A stretch of 59,596 nt of DNA from UBA6398 sp963644855 (GTDB lineage: Bacteria; Bacteroidota; Bacteroidia; Bacteroidales; Bacteroidaceae). Each line of letters begins with the position of its first letter. Position 1 is the stretch's first letter. A program made the position numbers and the translations under genes. The notes under the pieces are model-generated. The model was given only the letters and a program-made list of their open reading frames with translations, was not told where the DNA came from and did not search any database. Positions 34,990-44,679 of the stretch are shown here, piece after piece. The stretch lies in contig CAVIQL010000014.1 in the NCBI GenBank assembly GCA_963644855.1, forward strand, positions 1-59,596, written 5' to 3'.

Positions 34990-35074
34990 TAACTGCAAGT
35001 ACATTCTGCAATCTATGAACAATGCCACGATGTGATTTTTTGTTTACAAATGTCTGCAATTGCTACGATAATGT

Positions 35075-35082
35075 TACCTTTG
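35075..35082 (+). promoter_or_regulatory. -7 element of tkt-rpiB
   Basis: TACCTTTG followed by TA lies 23 bases before the ATG at 35105. Confidence 0.6.
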
Positions 35083-35104
35083 TAGCTGAATTTATCGACT
35101 TGTG

Positions 35105-37159
35105 ATGAACAACACTGATAGTTTGAGGGCATATACTTCCCTCCATTCAAAAGAAACATTAGACAAAGCCGCAGATAACATAAGAATTCTTACTGCGGCA
35201 ATGGTTGAACGTGCCAATTCGGGACACCCAGGTGGAGCTATGGGCGGAGCAGATTTTATCAATGTGCTCTTCTCTGAGTTTTTGGTTTATGATCCAAGCA
35301 ATCCGTTGTGGAAATGTAGAGACAGATTTTTCCTCGATCCTGGTCATGAAAGCGCTTTGCTTTATTCTACTCTGATGCTTACGGGACGTTTTACTATTGA
35401 CGAACTGAAACAATTCCGTCAATGGCAGTCTCCAACTCCCGGACACCCCGAGGTAAACCAAATGCGCGGTATAGAAAATACTTCAGGTCCACTCGGTCAG
35501 GGACATACTTTCGCTGTAGGTGCAGCAATTGCGGCTAAGTTTTTGGCAGCTCATACTGGCAACCAATCTTTTGAGAAAGAGAAAATCTATACATATATAT
35601 CCGATGGCGGCATTCAGGAAGAAATTTCCCAAGGTGCGGGTAGACTTGCCGGATATTTGGGTCTCGACAATCTTATAATGTTCTACGATTCCAATGGTAT
35701 TCAACTTTCCACGACTTGTGGAGACGTAAGCGCTGAGGATACTGCTATGAAATATCGCGCATGGAACTGGAATGTGCTCGAAATAGACGGTAACGATTGC
35801 GAAGCTATTCGCGGAGCCTTGCTTGCGGCACATGAGGAACGCAACCGTCCCACATTGATAATCGGAAAATGCGTGATGGGAAAAGGATGTCTGCGTGCCG
35901 ATGGTTCTTCATACGAGAATGATTGTGGCACACACGGTTGTGCTCTTGGCAAAGGCGCTTACGAAAATACCATTAAGCATCTTGGCGGCGATCCGGAGAA
36001 TCCTTTTGTGGTTTGGAAAGAGACTGAGGCTCTTTATGACGAACGTAAGAAAGAACTTGAGGCTATCGTAGCAAAACGCAACGGAGAAGAACAAGAATGG
36101 GCCGCTGCAAATCCAGACAAAGCCAAGAAACTTGACGACTGGTTCGCTAATCGTTTGCCCGAAATCAATTGGGAAACCATCGAACAGAAGCCTGGAAAAG
36201 CCACACGCGTGGGTTCGCAAATCGTACTTGAGCGTTTGGCAGAAAAAGTAGAGAATATGGTATGTTCTTCTGCTGATCTATGTAATTCAGATAAGACCGA
36301 CGGGTTCTTGAAAAAGACCCACGAAATACATCATGGCGATTTTAGCGGAAACTTCCTGCAAGCCGGCGTGAGCGAGCTTACTATGGCGTGCACATTGATG
36401 GGTATGACGCTTCACGGAGGCGTTATCACGGCAATGGGAACGTTCTTTGTTTTCTCCGACTACATGAAACCCGCAATAAGAATGGCTGCGCTCATGGAAC
36501 TTCCTGTTAAGTTTATTTGGAGCCACGATGCATTCCGCGTGGGAGAGGACGGTCCAACGCATCAACCGATTGAACAGGAAGCACAAATACGCTTGCTCGA
36601 AAAATTAAAGAACCACAGCGGAAAGAATTCCCTACTTGTGCTTCGCCCGAGCGATGTGAACGAAACTACAGTGTGTTGGAAAATGGCGATGGAGAATACT
36701 GCAACGCCCACTGCGCTTATTTTCTCGCGCCAGGCAGTTGCCAATCTTCCGGAGTCTACAGATTATTCCCAGGCAACCAAGGGTGCATATATTGTAAAGG
36801 CTGTAGAAAATCCGGCATGCTATGCAATTGCTTCGGGTTCCGAGGTTTCTACGCTTGTTGAGGCTTCTGAAATTCTTGAGAAGGAAGGTATAAACATCAA
36901 TATCGTTAGTTGTCCGAGCGAAGGTCTTTTCAGAACGCAGTCTGAGGAGTATCGTGAAAAAATATTGCCTCAGGGTGTAAAGAAATACGGGCTTACGGCA
37001 GGTTTGCCAGTAACTTTTGAAAGTTTGGTGGGCTTGAATGGTTATGTTCACGGACTTGACAGTTTCGGACAAAGCGCTCCTTATAAAGTGCTTGACCAAA
37101 AATTTGGTTTTACTCCCGAATATGTGGCAGAGGATATCAAAAAATATATTTCAAGATGA
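35105..37159 (+). CDS. tkt: Transketolase
   Basis: Thiamine-diphosphate enzyme moving two-carbon units between sugar phosphates in the pentose phosphate pathway. The 684-residue protein has all usual parts. The N-terminal ThDP domain has RANSGHPGGAMGGADF, the GPLGQGHTFAVGAA loop and the metal site around YDSNGIQLS. The Pyr domain has SHDAFRVGEDGPTHQPIEQ, and a C-terminal domain follows. Translation starts at the ATG at 35105; a GTG three bases earlier is also possible. Its stop overlaps the start of rpiB (ATGA), coupling two enzymes of the same pathway. Confidence 0.96.
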   Translation: MNNTDSLRAYTSLHSKETLDKAADNIRILTAAMVERANSGHPGGAMGGADFINVLFSEFLVYDPSNPLWKCRDRFFLDPGHESALLYSTLMLTGRFTIDELKQFRQWQSPTPGHPEVNQMRGIENTSGPLGQGHTFAVGAAIAAKFLAAHTGNQSFEKEKIYTYISDGGIQEEISQGAGRLAGYLGLDNLIMFYDSNGIQLSTTCGDVSAEDTAMKYRAWNWNVLEIDGNDCEAIRGALLAAHEERNRPTLIIGKCVMGKGCLRADGSSYENDCGTHGCALGKGAYENTIKHLGGDPENPFVVWKETEALYDERKKELEAIVAKRNGEEQEWAAANPDKAKKLDDWFANRLPEINWETIEQKPGKATRVGSQIVLERLAEKVENMVCSSADLCNSDKTDGFLKKTHEIHHGDFSGNFLQAGVSELTMACTLMGMTLHGGVITAMGTFFVFSDYMKPAIRMAALMELPVKFIWSHDAFRVGEDGPTHQPIEQEAQIRLLEKLKNHSGKNSLLVLRPSDVNETTVCWKMAMENTATPTALIFSRQAVANLPESTDYSQATKGAYIVKAVENPACYAIASGSEVSTLVEASEILEKEGININIVSCPSEGLFRTQSEEYREKILPQGVKKYGLTAGLPVTFESLVGLNGYVHGLDSFGQSAPYKVLDQKFGFTPEYVAEDIKKYISR

Positions 37160-37611
37160 GTAACGGCAAAATTATAGCACTCGCGTCCGATCATGCGGGG
37201 TATCAGTTGAAACAATACGTTAAGGAATATCTTGCAGAGCGCGGATACGGGAGCGAAGACTTGGGTTGTTTCAACGAGGAGTCGTGTGATTATCCCGACT
37301 TTGCCCACAAACTTGGCAGCGCAATTGATGGCGGAGAATATGCAATCGGTATTGCAATTTGCGGAACAGGTCAGGGCATGGCCATTTCACTCAACAAGCA
37401 TGCGGGAGTAAGGGCTGCACTTTGCTGGACGCCCGAAATTGCCCACATGGCGCGTTTGCACAACAATGCCAATGTGCTTGTGATGCCCGGACGCTATATT
37501 TCGCAAGAAGAGTCGAAAGCAATTATGGACGAGTTCTTTTCTACAGCTTTCGAAGGTGGACGTCATGAACGTCGTGTGGCAAAGATTCCTTTGCAAAACC
37601 AAGACAAGTAA
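37156..37611 (+). CDS. rpiB: Ribose-5-phosphate isomerase B
   Basis: Interconverts ribose-5-phosphate and ribulose-5-phosphate. The 151-residue RpiB/LacAB protein shows ASDHAGYQLKQYV, with the family's His/Asp, then GCFNEESCDYPDFA and ICGTGQGMAISLNK, where the Cys is the expected catalytic base, and ends in the usual helix. It overlaps tkt by four bases, so both are made from one mRNA, which ends in a clear terminator. Confidence 0.96.
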   Translation: MSNGKIIALASDHAGYQLKQYVKEYLAERGYGSEDLGCFNEESCDYPDFAHKLGSAIDGGEYAIGIAICGTGQGMAISLNKHAGVRAALCWTPEIAHMARLHNNANVLVMPGRYISQEESKAIMDEFFSTAFEGGRHERRVAKIPLQNQDK

Positions 37612-37632
37612 ACTGATATAGACAAGAATATA

Positions 37633-37676
37633 AAGACCGCCCTACGACCGAATGTTGTGGGGCGGTCTTGTTCTGT
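37633..37676 (+). terminator. Terminator of tkt-rpiB
   Basis: Perfect stem AAGACCGCCC (37633-37642) with GGGCGGTCTT (37660-37669), then GTTCTGTCT. Confidence 0.88.
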
Positions 37677-37729
37677 CTGTATATGACTGAATATCATTTG
37701 TTTGCCGTGTGGAAAAATTTATTGTCGGT

Positions 37730-37836
37730 TTTCGCAAAAAAAACAAGCCATATTGTTTAAACAATAACCGATATTATTTAAATAATATCCGACCTTTTTT
37801 AAAAAATGTCTGACATTGTTTTCACGATATGCGGGA
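37730..37836. repeat. 21-bp word array, locus 9 (five words)
   Basis: Words agccat (37746), accgat (37767), tccgac (37788), tctgac (37809) and tgcggg (37830) are exactly 21 bp apart. Spacers are GTTTAAAC, TTATTTAAATAA, TTTTTTAAAAAA and GTTTTCACGA. The ispE -7 element starts at 37850, immediately after the array. Confidence 0.92.
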
Positions 37837-37849
37837 GGAAAATATTGAC

Positions 37850-37857
37850 TACCTTTG
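37850..37857 (+). promoter_or_regulatory. -7 element of ispE
   Basis: TACCTTTG followed by CA lies 24 bases before the ATG at 37881 and excludes longer in-frame starts. Confidence 0.6.
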
Positions 37858-37880
37858 CAGGGTTAAAACAATGCTTTGTG

Positions 37881-38705
37881 ATGCTTACATTTCCTTGTGC
37901 AAAAATAAATCTTGGGCTTAATGTGGTGAGAAAACGCGCAGATGGTTACCACGACATCGAAACTGTGTTTTACGCCATTCCGCTTGCAGACGTTTTGGAG
38001 ATAAAACCGTTGAGCCACAACGATGTTGAGGATATCCAGTTCCTTGGTATGCCTGCGGGTGAGGATTATAAAAACAATCTTGTATATAAGGTGTATCACG
38101 ACATGCGCCAGGAGTTTGATTTACCTCCGATGTCGCTTTATTTATATAAGAAAATCCCTACGGGAGCAGGGCTGGGCGGAGGAAGCAGCGACGCTGCCGA
38201 AACGATGAAAACTATCAATGAAATTTTCGAACTCCACCTTTCTGATAACGAAATGGAGCGTCGTATTTCGCATTACGGAGCTGATTGTGCTTTTTTCGTT
38301 CGCAAAATCCCCGTTTATGCAATTGGTGTGGGCGATGTGTTCGAGAAAACCAGCGTTAGCCTCAAGGGGTTTCATCTTGTATTGGTGAAACCTGCCGAGA
38401 GTGTGAACACGCGCGAAGCATATTCTAATCTTACGCCACGCTTGCCTGAACACGATATTCGCGAAACGCTCAAAGGTGGTGTGGAAACCTGGCGCGAACT
38501 GCTGAAAAACGATTTCGAACCGTCGGTGTTTGCTGCCCACCCGCGCATAGCTGCCATAAAACAAACGCTCTATGACATGGGCGCGCTTTATGCCTCGATG
38601 AGTGGAAGTGGAAGCGCTGTGTTTGCTCTTTTTGACCGTCCCGTGCCCGAAGCAACAAATGTGTTTGACGATTGTTTCACTTTTGAGAAAGAACTTACAA
38701 GATGA
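37881..38705 (+). CDS. ispE: 4-diphosphocytidyl-2-C-methyl-D-erythritol kinase
   Basis: GHMP kinase of the non-mevalonate isoprenoid pathway that phosphorylates CDP-methylerythritol. The 274-residue protein shows FPCAKINLGLNVVRKRADGY at the N-terminus, the ATP loop IPTGAGLGGGSSDAA and the C-terminal YASMSGSGSAVFALFD. I use the ATG at 37881 because the promoter lies between it and any longer start. It overlaps the next gene as ATGA. The identification is secure. Confidence 0.96.
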   Translation: MLTFPCAKINLGLNVVRKRADGYHDIETVFYAIPLADVLEIKPLSHNDVEDIQFLGMPAGEDYKNNLVYKVYHDMRQEFDLPPMSLYLYKKIPTGAGLGGGSSDAAETMKTINEIFELHLSDNEMERRISHYGADCAFFVRKIPVYAIGVGDVFEKTSVSLKGFHLVLVKPAESVNTREAYSNLTPRLPEHDIRETLKGGVETWRELLKNDFEPSVFAAHPRIAAIKQTLYDMGALYASMSGSGSAVFALFDRPVPEATNVFDDCFTFEKELTR

Positions 38706-39454
38706 TATATTATTTCTCGGGCACAGGAAACAGCCGTTATGTGGCGGAGCAGTTGGCAAAACTCACAGGCGATGTAGCTGTAAGCATTTTTGGCGAAGTA
38801 GGTGTGGACGCCGAAGTCGTGGGATTGGTTTTCCCCGTCTACGGGTGGGCACCTCCCCAGGCAATCATGGATTTTGCACGCCAAATGCCAGCTCCGAGAG
38901 AAGGCGAATACCGCTATGCTGTGATGACATGCGGCGACGATGCAGGAAAAACGGTTGACGTGTTGCGCACAACCGGATTCAGCCCTCAAAGTGCGTTTTC
39001 CGTTATAATGCCAAACACTTATGTGTGTTTGCCGGGCTTTAATGTGGATAACGATAGCCTTAGAAAAAAGAAATTGCAGAGTTGTGGCGCACGTATAGAG
39101 CATATTGCCGAAAACATAAGGCGTAAACTCTGCATTGCAGACGTTCATGAGGGCGCTTTGCCGCGTACTAAAACATATTTGCTCGGTAGGTTTTTCGCGA
39201 AGTTCCTTATAACCGACAGCAAGTTCCGTGTAAACATAAACTGCAACGCTTGTGGAGCCTGCGCCAAGGCTTGTCCGGTAGAAAATATCAGTTTTGAGAA
39301 TAACCGTCCGGCTTGGAGCGGAAACTGCATGGGGTGTTTGGCGTGTTATCACACTTGCCCGCGCCACGCAATAAACTTCGGCTCGCAAACGTTAAGAAAA
39401 GGACAATATACCCTGCGGCAATATATAGGCGAAACGGGGAATGGACAAAAATAA
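38702..39454 (+). CDS. EFR1 family flavodoxin-ferredoxin fusion
   Basis: A 250-residue cytoplasmic redox protein. The N-terminal half is flavodoxin-like (IYYFSGTGNSRYVAEQLA with the FMN phosphate loop, then VFPVYGWAPP). The C-terminal half binds two [4Fe-4S] clusters (CNACGACAKACPVEN and CMGCLACYHTCPRHAI). This matches the EFR1 family of electron carriers with unknown partners. It overlaps ispE by four bases. IspG and IspH need such electrons, so a link with isoprenoid synthesis is conceivable but only inferred from position. Confidence 0.88.
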   Translation: MIYYFSGTGNSRYVAEQLAKLTGDVAVSIFGEVGVDAEVVGLVFPVYGWAPPQAIMDFARQMPAPREGEYRYAVMTCGDDAGKTVDVLRTTGFSPQSAFSVIMPNTYVCLPGFNVDNDSLRKKKLQSCGARIEHIAENIRRKLCIADVHEGALPRTKTYLLGRFFAKFLITDSKFRVNINCNACGACAKACPVENISFENNRPAWSGNCMGCLACYHTCPRHAINFGSQTLRKGQYTLRQYIGETGNGQK

Positions 39455-39466
39455 TAGCTATACGAA

Positions 39467-40621
39467 ATGAAAATCCTGCTACTCGGAGAATTTAGCAACG
39501 TTCATTGGGCACTTGCTTGCGGTTTGCGACAATTGGGACACGAGGTTACGGTGGTTTCCGACGGAGACAACTGGAAAAACTACGAACGCGATATAGATGT
39601 GAGGCGTTATGATCTTGGTGTGCGCGGCACTACATCGTTTGTAGGGCGGCTTGTGAAAATTCTTCCCAAACTCAAGGGCTATGATGTGGTGCAAATAATA
39701 AATCCAATCTTTCTTCCAATGAAAGCCGAAAGGATTGCGCCGATTTACAACCTGCTTCGCTCGCGCAACAAGTCGATGTTTCTCGGCGCTTTCGGTATGG
39801 ATCATTTTTGGGTGCATGCTGGTTGCAACTGCACCACATTCCGTTATAGCGATTTCAATCTTGGAGATACCGTAAGGCATGATGGCGAAAACGATATATG
39901 GATAAAGGAATGGGGAACCGGGGCAAAGGGACGACTAAACTGCACCATAGCGCAAAACTGCGACGGTATAATTGCTGGACTTTACGAATATTTTGCATCG
40001 TATCAGCCTTATTTTGGAGAGAAACTGAAGTTTATTCCTTTTCCGATAGACCTTGGAACAATCACACCCAAGACTACGGAGAAACATGACAAGGTGCGCT
40101 TTTTTATAGGCATACAAAAAACGCGCAATGAGTATAAAGGTACCGACATTATGCTGCGTGCTTTGGAGCGGGTGGTAAGAGAGTTTCCCGACAAAGCCGA
40201 AATGGTGAAAGTAGAATCGGTGCCATTTAGCAAATATCAGAATCTCATGAATTCGAGCGACCTTATTCTCGATCAACTTTACTCTTATACTCCGGCAATG
40301 AACGCTCTGCTTGCAATGGCAAAGGGTATTATCGTGGTAGGAGGCGGAGAAGAGGAAAACTATGAGATACTTGGAGAAAAGGAGTTGCGACCTATTGTCA
40401 ATGTGCTGCCTAATGAAGAAAGCGTTTACCAGGCTCTTAAAGACATAACCCTGCATAGCGAACGCATTCCTCTGTTGTCGCAGCAAAGTGTGGAGTATAT
40501 TCGTAAATATCATGACTCTGTAAAAGTGGCACAAGCATATTTGGATTTTTGGACACAGCAAATAGAACGCAAAAAAGCTGCGCAGGAAACGCCAATCCTG
40601 GGAAACGATATGGCAATGTGA
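39467..40621 (+). CDS. GT-B type glycosyltransferase
   Basis: A 384-residue cytoplasmic protein with the GT-B layout. The N-terminal Rossmann domain (MKILLLGEFSNVHWALACGLRQLGH) is GT4-like. The C-terminal half has GTDIMLRALERVV and a donor-site region around LLAMAKGIIVVGGGEEENYE. It should transfer a sugar, perhaps for an exopolysaccharide or LPS, but substrate is not readable. It starts 12 bases after the EFR1 gene and mfd follows 24 bases after its stop, with a mfd -7 element in that gap. Confidence 0.75.
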   Translation: MKILLLGEFSNVHWALACGLRQLGHEVTVVSDGDNWKNYERDIDVRRYDLGVRGTTSFVGRLVKILPKLKGYDVVQIINPIFLPMKAERIAPIYNLLRSRNKSMFLGAFGMDHFWVHAGCNCTTFRYSDFNLGDTVRHDGENDIWIKEWGTGAKGRLNCTIAQNCDGIIAGLYEYFASYQPYFGEKLKFIPFPIDLGTITPKTTEKHDKVRFFIGIQKTRNEYKGTDIMLRALERVVREFPDKAEMVKVESVPFSKYQNLMNSSDLILDQLYSYTPAMNALLAMAKGIIVVGGGEEENYEILGEKELRPIVNVLPNEESVYQALKDITLHSERIPLLSQQSVEYIRKYHDSVKVAQAYLDFWTQQIERKKAAQETPILGNDMAM

Positions 40622-40630
40622 TTTTTTCGC

Positions 40631-40638
40631 TATTTTTG
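40631..40638 (+). promoter_or_regulatory. -7 element of mfd
   Basis: TATTTTTG followed by CG, 7 bases before the ATG at 40646. Transcripts from it would have almost no leader, so mfd may also be read from upstream. Confidence 0.45.
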
Positions 40639-40645
40639 CGCCGTA

Positions 40646-43600
40646 ATGAATTTGAACACCTTTGAAAAAACTTTTGCCCAAAGCGAAGGAATTATAAGTT
40701 TGTATAATGCCGTCCGAAAACTGCGCGGCAAAAGTGGGACAATACGCCTCGAAGGATTGCAAGGCTCTGCCCGCGCCATTGCAGCCCATTGTGTTTATTC
40801 AAAACTTGTTGCCGATAATTCTCAGGAATGCTTTGTGGCAATACTCGACAGCTATGATGACGCGGCATACTTTTACCAGGATTTCACAAAGCTTTCCGAA
40901 AAAACAGCATTGGCAAACAGAGTGGCTTTTTTCCCCGCTGAAACAAAACGAAAAGGCAACAAATATGTTCAGGACGACGATAATATGATCATGAGAACGG
41001 AAGTCTTGGGACGGCTTGCCCATAAAGACTTTTTGGCTATAATCACTTATCCCGAAGCCGTGGCAAGAAAAGTGCCGAGCGCATCAGAGGTTTCGGAACG
41101 TTCGTTTACAATTCAAGAAAATTCGACACTCGATATTTCTGAAACCGAAAAAAAACTTCAGGCATGGGGATTTAAACAGGTAGACTACGTTTATGCACCG
41201 GGAGAGTTTGCTATTCGTGGCAGTATAATCGACATCTTTTCGTATTCGTGTCCTTATCCCATACGTGTAGACTTATTTGGAGATGATGTTGACAGTATTC
41301 GCACGTTTGATGTAGCCACCCAGTTGAGCGTGGAACGGCAAGAAAAAGTTATTATATCCCCGCAGGCATCGGGTGTGCAGAACCTTGTTTCGCTTACATC
41401 GCTTTTACCAGAAACAACAACCTTTTTCGTTGAAAACATAAGCGTTATTGTTAGAACAATATCAGACTATACAAAAACTCTTTGCGATATAGACAACTCG
41501 GAGTTTGTTTGTAGCGATGCCGTGTGGAGTATTCCTGCAAAATATCCGATGATAGAAACGGGAATATCCAAGGAAGATAATCTGAAATACGTTGGCAAAA
41601 CAATTGTTTTCAATACATTTCGCCAACCATTGTTTCATAAGGATTTTGAATTGGTAAAGAATTCCCTGAAAGAGTTTTCCGAGAAAGGTTATACCATATA
41701 TATAGCAGCCGATAGTGCTAAACAACTCGAACGAATAGAGAATGCGCTCGAAGGACTCGGTGCTAAGAATTCTTTTATTCCCTTGTTGGGCACAATACAT
41801 TCGGGCTTTTATTCTGAAGATACGCATACCTGTCTTTTTACAGACCATGAGATTTTTGATAGATTTCATAGGTATAATTTAAAAGAAGATGGTGCGCGAA
41901 CAGGAAAGAATGCTCTTACTATTAGAGAAATTAACGAATTGCAAGTGGGAGACTATGTGGTGCATATAGACCATGGTGTGGGACAATTCATGGGACTTGT
42001 GCATACAGGAGAGGGCAATTCGCGTCAAGAATCAATTAAACTCGTTTATGCAGGCGGTGATATCGTGATGGTATCCATTAATTCGCTTCACAAACTCAGC
42101 AAATATCGTGGAAAAGAAGGCACCCCGCCTAAAATAAGTCATCTTGGCACTGGTGCATGGCAACGAATAAAAGAACGTGCGAAGAAAAAGATAAAAGATA
42201 TCGCCCGTGATTTGATTCATCTATACGCAGAGAGACGGTCGAAAAAGGGATTCGCTTTTAGTGGCGACAACTTTATGCAACACGAACTTGAAGCTTCGTT
42301 TGTTTACGAGGATACTCCCGATCAATCTAAGGCAAGTCAGGCTGTAAAAGAGGATATGGAAAAATCTCGTCCCATGGATAGGCTTGTTTGTGGCGATGTT
42401 GGTTTTGGCAAAACAGAAGTTGCGATACGTGCTGCCTTTAAGGCGGCGTGCGATAATAAACAAGTGGCAGTGCTTGTGCCTACTACGGTGCTTGCTTTTC
42501 AGCATTACAAAACTTTTAGCGAGAGATTGAAAGATTTTCCCGTAAAGGTGGATTATCTTTCGAGGGCAAGAACGGCAAAACAAACCAAGGAAGTGCTGAA
42601 AGAACTTGCCGACGGAAAAATCAATATAATTATCGGAACTCACAAACTCACAGGAAAGAGCGTGAAATTCCATGACCTTGGTTTGCTAATCATTGACGAG
42701 GAGCAGAAATTTGGTGTGGCTGTGAAAGAAAAGCTCCGGCAAATAAAAACGGAGATTGACACGCTGACACTAACCGCAACTCCAATTCCGCGAACCCTGC
42801 AGTTTTCTCTTATGGGCGCACGAGATCTTTCGGTAATACGCACTGCTCCTCCCAATCGCTATCCCATCGACACCGAAGTCATTACTTTCAACGAAGAAAT
42901 CGTTTCTGAGGCAATCAATCGCGAACTTGCGCGTGGCGGACAGGTGTTTTTTGTGAGCAATAGGGTATCTCGTTTGCCCGAAATCAAGAACATGATTAAA
43001 CGTATTGTACCCGAAGCGCGTGTGGCGATAGGTCATGGTCAGATGCCGCCCGAGGAAATGGAAAAAGTGATAATGGAATTTATGAACTTCGACTATGACG
43101 TACTTGTTTCAACAACAATCGTGGAAAATGGAGTTGATATTCCTAATGCAAATACAATTATAATTGAAGGCGCGCACAACTTTGGTTTGAGCGATTTGCA
43201 CCAAATGCGTGGCAGAGTGGGACGTTCCAACAAAAAGGCCTATTGTTATCTTCTTACTCCGCCTTTGTCTTCTCTTCCTGACGATGCTCGTCGTCGCCTT
43301 GAAGCAATAGAAGGATTTTCCGATCTTGGCAGTGGGTTTAGCATTGCACTTCAAGATCTTGATATACGCGGAGCGGGAAATTTATTGGGCGCGGAGCAGA
43401 GCGGATTTATCGCCGATTTGGGATACGAAACCTATCAAAAGGTGCTTAATGAGGCTGTAAACGAACTGAAAACCCAAGAATTTTCAAATCTTTACCAGGA
43501 AGAAATCGCGCAGTCGAAAGATGGTGAGGGTAGTTTCTTTGTTGACGATTGCACAGTGGAATGCGACATGCCGATGTTCTTTCCCGAAACATATGTACCT

Positions 43601-43999
43601 GGTTCGAGCGAGAGGATAATGCTCTATCGTGAACTCGATGCCATAACCGATGATGATGCTTTGGCTCGCTATCGTGCCCATCTCGTTGATCGTTTTGGCA
43701 ATCCCCCACGTCAGGCCGAGGCTTTGATGTTGTTGCCGATTCTTCGTCGCAAGGCGCGTGCGCTTGGTGTGGAAAAGGTGTTTATGAAAGGCAAGGGTAT
43801 GACATTGTTTTTTGTTTCTGACACATCGAGTGCTTTTTATAAAAGCGCAACTTTCGGAAATGTAATAAACTATGCCATGCAGCACATACATCGTTGCAAA
43901 TTAGAGGAAACCAAGGGCAAACGCAAGATGCAGATAGCCAACATTCCCAATCCCGAAGCCGCAATAAAGGTTTTGGACGAGATGTTGGCTGTGGAATAG
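40646..43999 (+). CDS. mfd: Transcription-repair coupling factor Mfd
   Basis: SF2 translocase that removes RNA polymerase stalled at DNA lesions and recruits UvrA. The 1117-residue protein has the UvrB-like N-terminal part (VDYVYAPGEFAIRGSIIDIF, a UvrA-binding region) and the RNA-polymerase-interacting domain (VGDYVVHIDHGVGQFMGL). The helicase core follows, with GDVGFGKTEVA at about residues 583-593, DEEQKFGV, TATPIPRTL and MRGRVGRSNKKAYCYLL, then the TRCF domain. Length is typical. Its stop lies six bases from the stop of the convergent phosphatase gene. Confidence 0.98.
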   Translation: MNLNTFEKTFAQSEGIISLYNAVRKLRGKSGTIRLEGLQGSARAIAAHCVYSKLVADNSQECFVAILDSYDDAAYFYQDFTKLSEKTALANRVAFFPAETKRKGNKYVQDDDNMIMRTEVLGRLAHKDFLAIITYPEAVARKVPSASEVSERSFTIQENSTLDISETEKKLQAWGFKQVDYVYAPGEFAIRGSIIDIFSYSCPYPIRVDLFGDDVDSIRTFDVATQLSVERQEKVIISPQASGVQNLVSLTSLLPETTTFFVENISVIVRTISDYTKTLCDIDNSEFVCSDAVWSIPAKYPMIETGISKEDNLKYVGKTIVFNTFRQPLFHKDFELVKNSLKEFSEKGYTIYIAADSAKQLERIENALEGLGAKNSFIPLLGTIHSGFYSEDTHTCLFTDHEIFDRFHRYNLKEDGARTGKNALTIREINELQVGDYVVHIDHGVGQFMGLVHTGEGNSRQESIKLVYAGGDIVMVSINSLHKLSKYRGKEGTPPKISHLGTGAWQRIKERAKKKIKDIARDLIHLYAERRSKKGFAFSGDNFMQHELEASFVYEDTPDQSKASQAVKEDMEKSRPMDRLVCGDVGFGKTEVAIRAAFKAACDNKQVAVLVPTTVLAFQHYKTFSERLKDFPVKVDYLSRARTAKQTKEVLKELADGKINIIIGTHKLTGKSVKFHDLGLLIIDEEQKFGVAVKEKLRQIKTEIDTLTLTATPIPRTLQFSLMGARDLSVIRTAPPNRYPIDTEVITFNEEIVSEAINRELARGGQVFFVSNRVSRLPEIKNMIKRIVPEARVAIGHGQMPPEEMEKVIMEFMNFDYDVLVSTTIVENGVDIPNANTIIIEGAHNFGLSDLHQMRGRVGRSNKKAYCYLLTPPLSSLPDDARRRLEAIEGFSDLGSGFSIALQDLDIRGAGNLLGAEQSGFIADLGYETYQKVLNEAVNELKTQEFSNLYQEEIAQSKDGEGSFFVDDCTVECDMPMFFPETYVPGSSERIMLYRELDAITDDDALARYRAHLVDRFGNPPRQAEALMLLPILRRKARALGVEKVFMKGKGMTLFFVSDTSSAFYKSATFGNVINYAMQHIHRCKLEETKGKRKMQIANIPNPEAAIKVLDEMLAVE

Positions 44000-44005
44000 C
44001 AGGTA

Positions 44006-44575
44006 TCAGTTTGCCGAAGCTTCGTCGGGTGAGTTGCAGATGGTTTGTATTTTCACCGGTTCCTTGATTTCTACAACTCTACATTCGGCATTTTCCATGC
44101 GGGGAACGTTGTTTTTGTCGGTGTTGAAGATTATCGACAAAATGCATCGGTCTATAAATCCGTGCCCCACGCAGAGTATAGTTTTGTCGTCGTAATTCTT
44201 GAACATAAGGTTCACAAAATCTTTTGCACGCTCCATTCCTGCTTCGAGCGTTTCCACATCTTCGGGGAAATGGTCGAGTTTCCGTGCTTCGGCATAGGTA
44301 TGCAGTGTGAGCGAGCCCCAATCTCGTTCCATCAGCAACGGACAAGTTTCTATTCTTTCTGCATTTTCAGAGCCCACTATGATGCGTGTGGTTTCAACGG
44401 CTCGCAACAACGGGCTTGATATTATTGCATCGAAATTTTTGCCTTTCAGTTTCTCGCCCAAGAGTCTTGCTTGTTCGCGTCCCAAGTCTGTTAGGTGTCC
44501 TGGTGTTTGCCCTTGCAGAATGTTGTTGCGGTTTTCTTGGGTTTCACCATGGCGCACTAAATATATTGTAAGCAT
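44006..44575 (-). CDS. Histidine phosphatase family protein
   Basis: A 189-residue phosphoglycerate-mutase-like phosphatase. The catalytic RHGET sits at residues 8-12 with the phosphohistidine His9. LGREQARLLGEKL and SSPLLRAVETTRII follow, and the second His is in ILCVGHGFIDR. It removes phosphate from small molecules; relatives include CobC and PhoE, and no specific substrate is evident. The ATG at 44575 (MLTIYLVRHGE) is preferred over a 46-residue upstream extension. It is divergent from the DUF308 gene and has its own promoter. Confidence 0.9.
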   Translation of the reverse strand: MLTIYLVRHGETQENRNNILQGQTPGHLTDLGREQARLLGEKLKGKNFDAIISSPLLRAVETTRIIVGSENAERIETCPLLMERDWGSLTLHTYAEARKLDHFPEDVETLEAGMERAKDFVNLMFKNYDDKTILCVGHGFIDRCILSIIFNTDKNNVPRMENAECRVVEIKEPVKIQTICNSPDEASAN

Positions 44576-44605
44576 GAAAAATGTCGTTGTGATTGGTTTA
44601 TGGTG

Positions 44606-44613
44606 CAAAAATA
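44606..44613 (-). promoter_or_regulatory. -7 element of the histidine phosphatase
   Basis: On the minus strand TATTTTTG followed by C lies about 31 bases before the ATG at 44575. Confidence 0.5.
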
Positions 44614-44679
44614 GTGAATGCCTGGTGTGTGGAAACAAAATAAGTGAGTAACTTCGCTGAAAATTAAACTTCAATAAGC

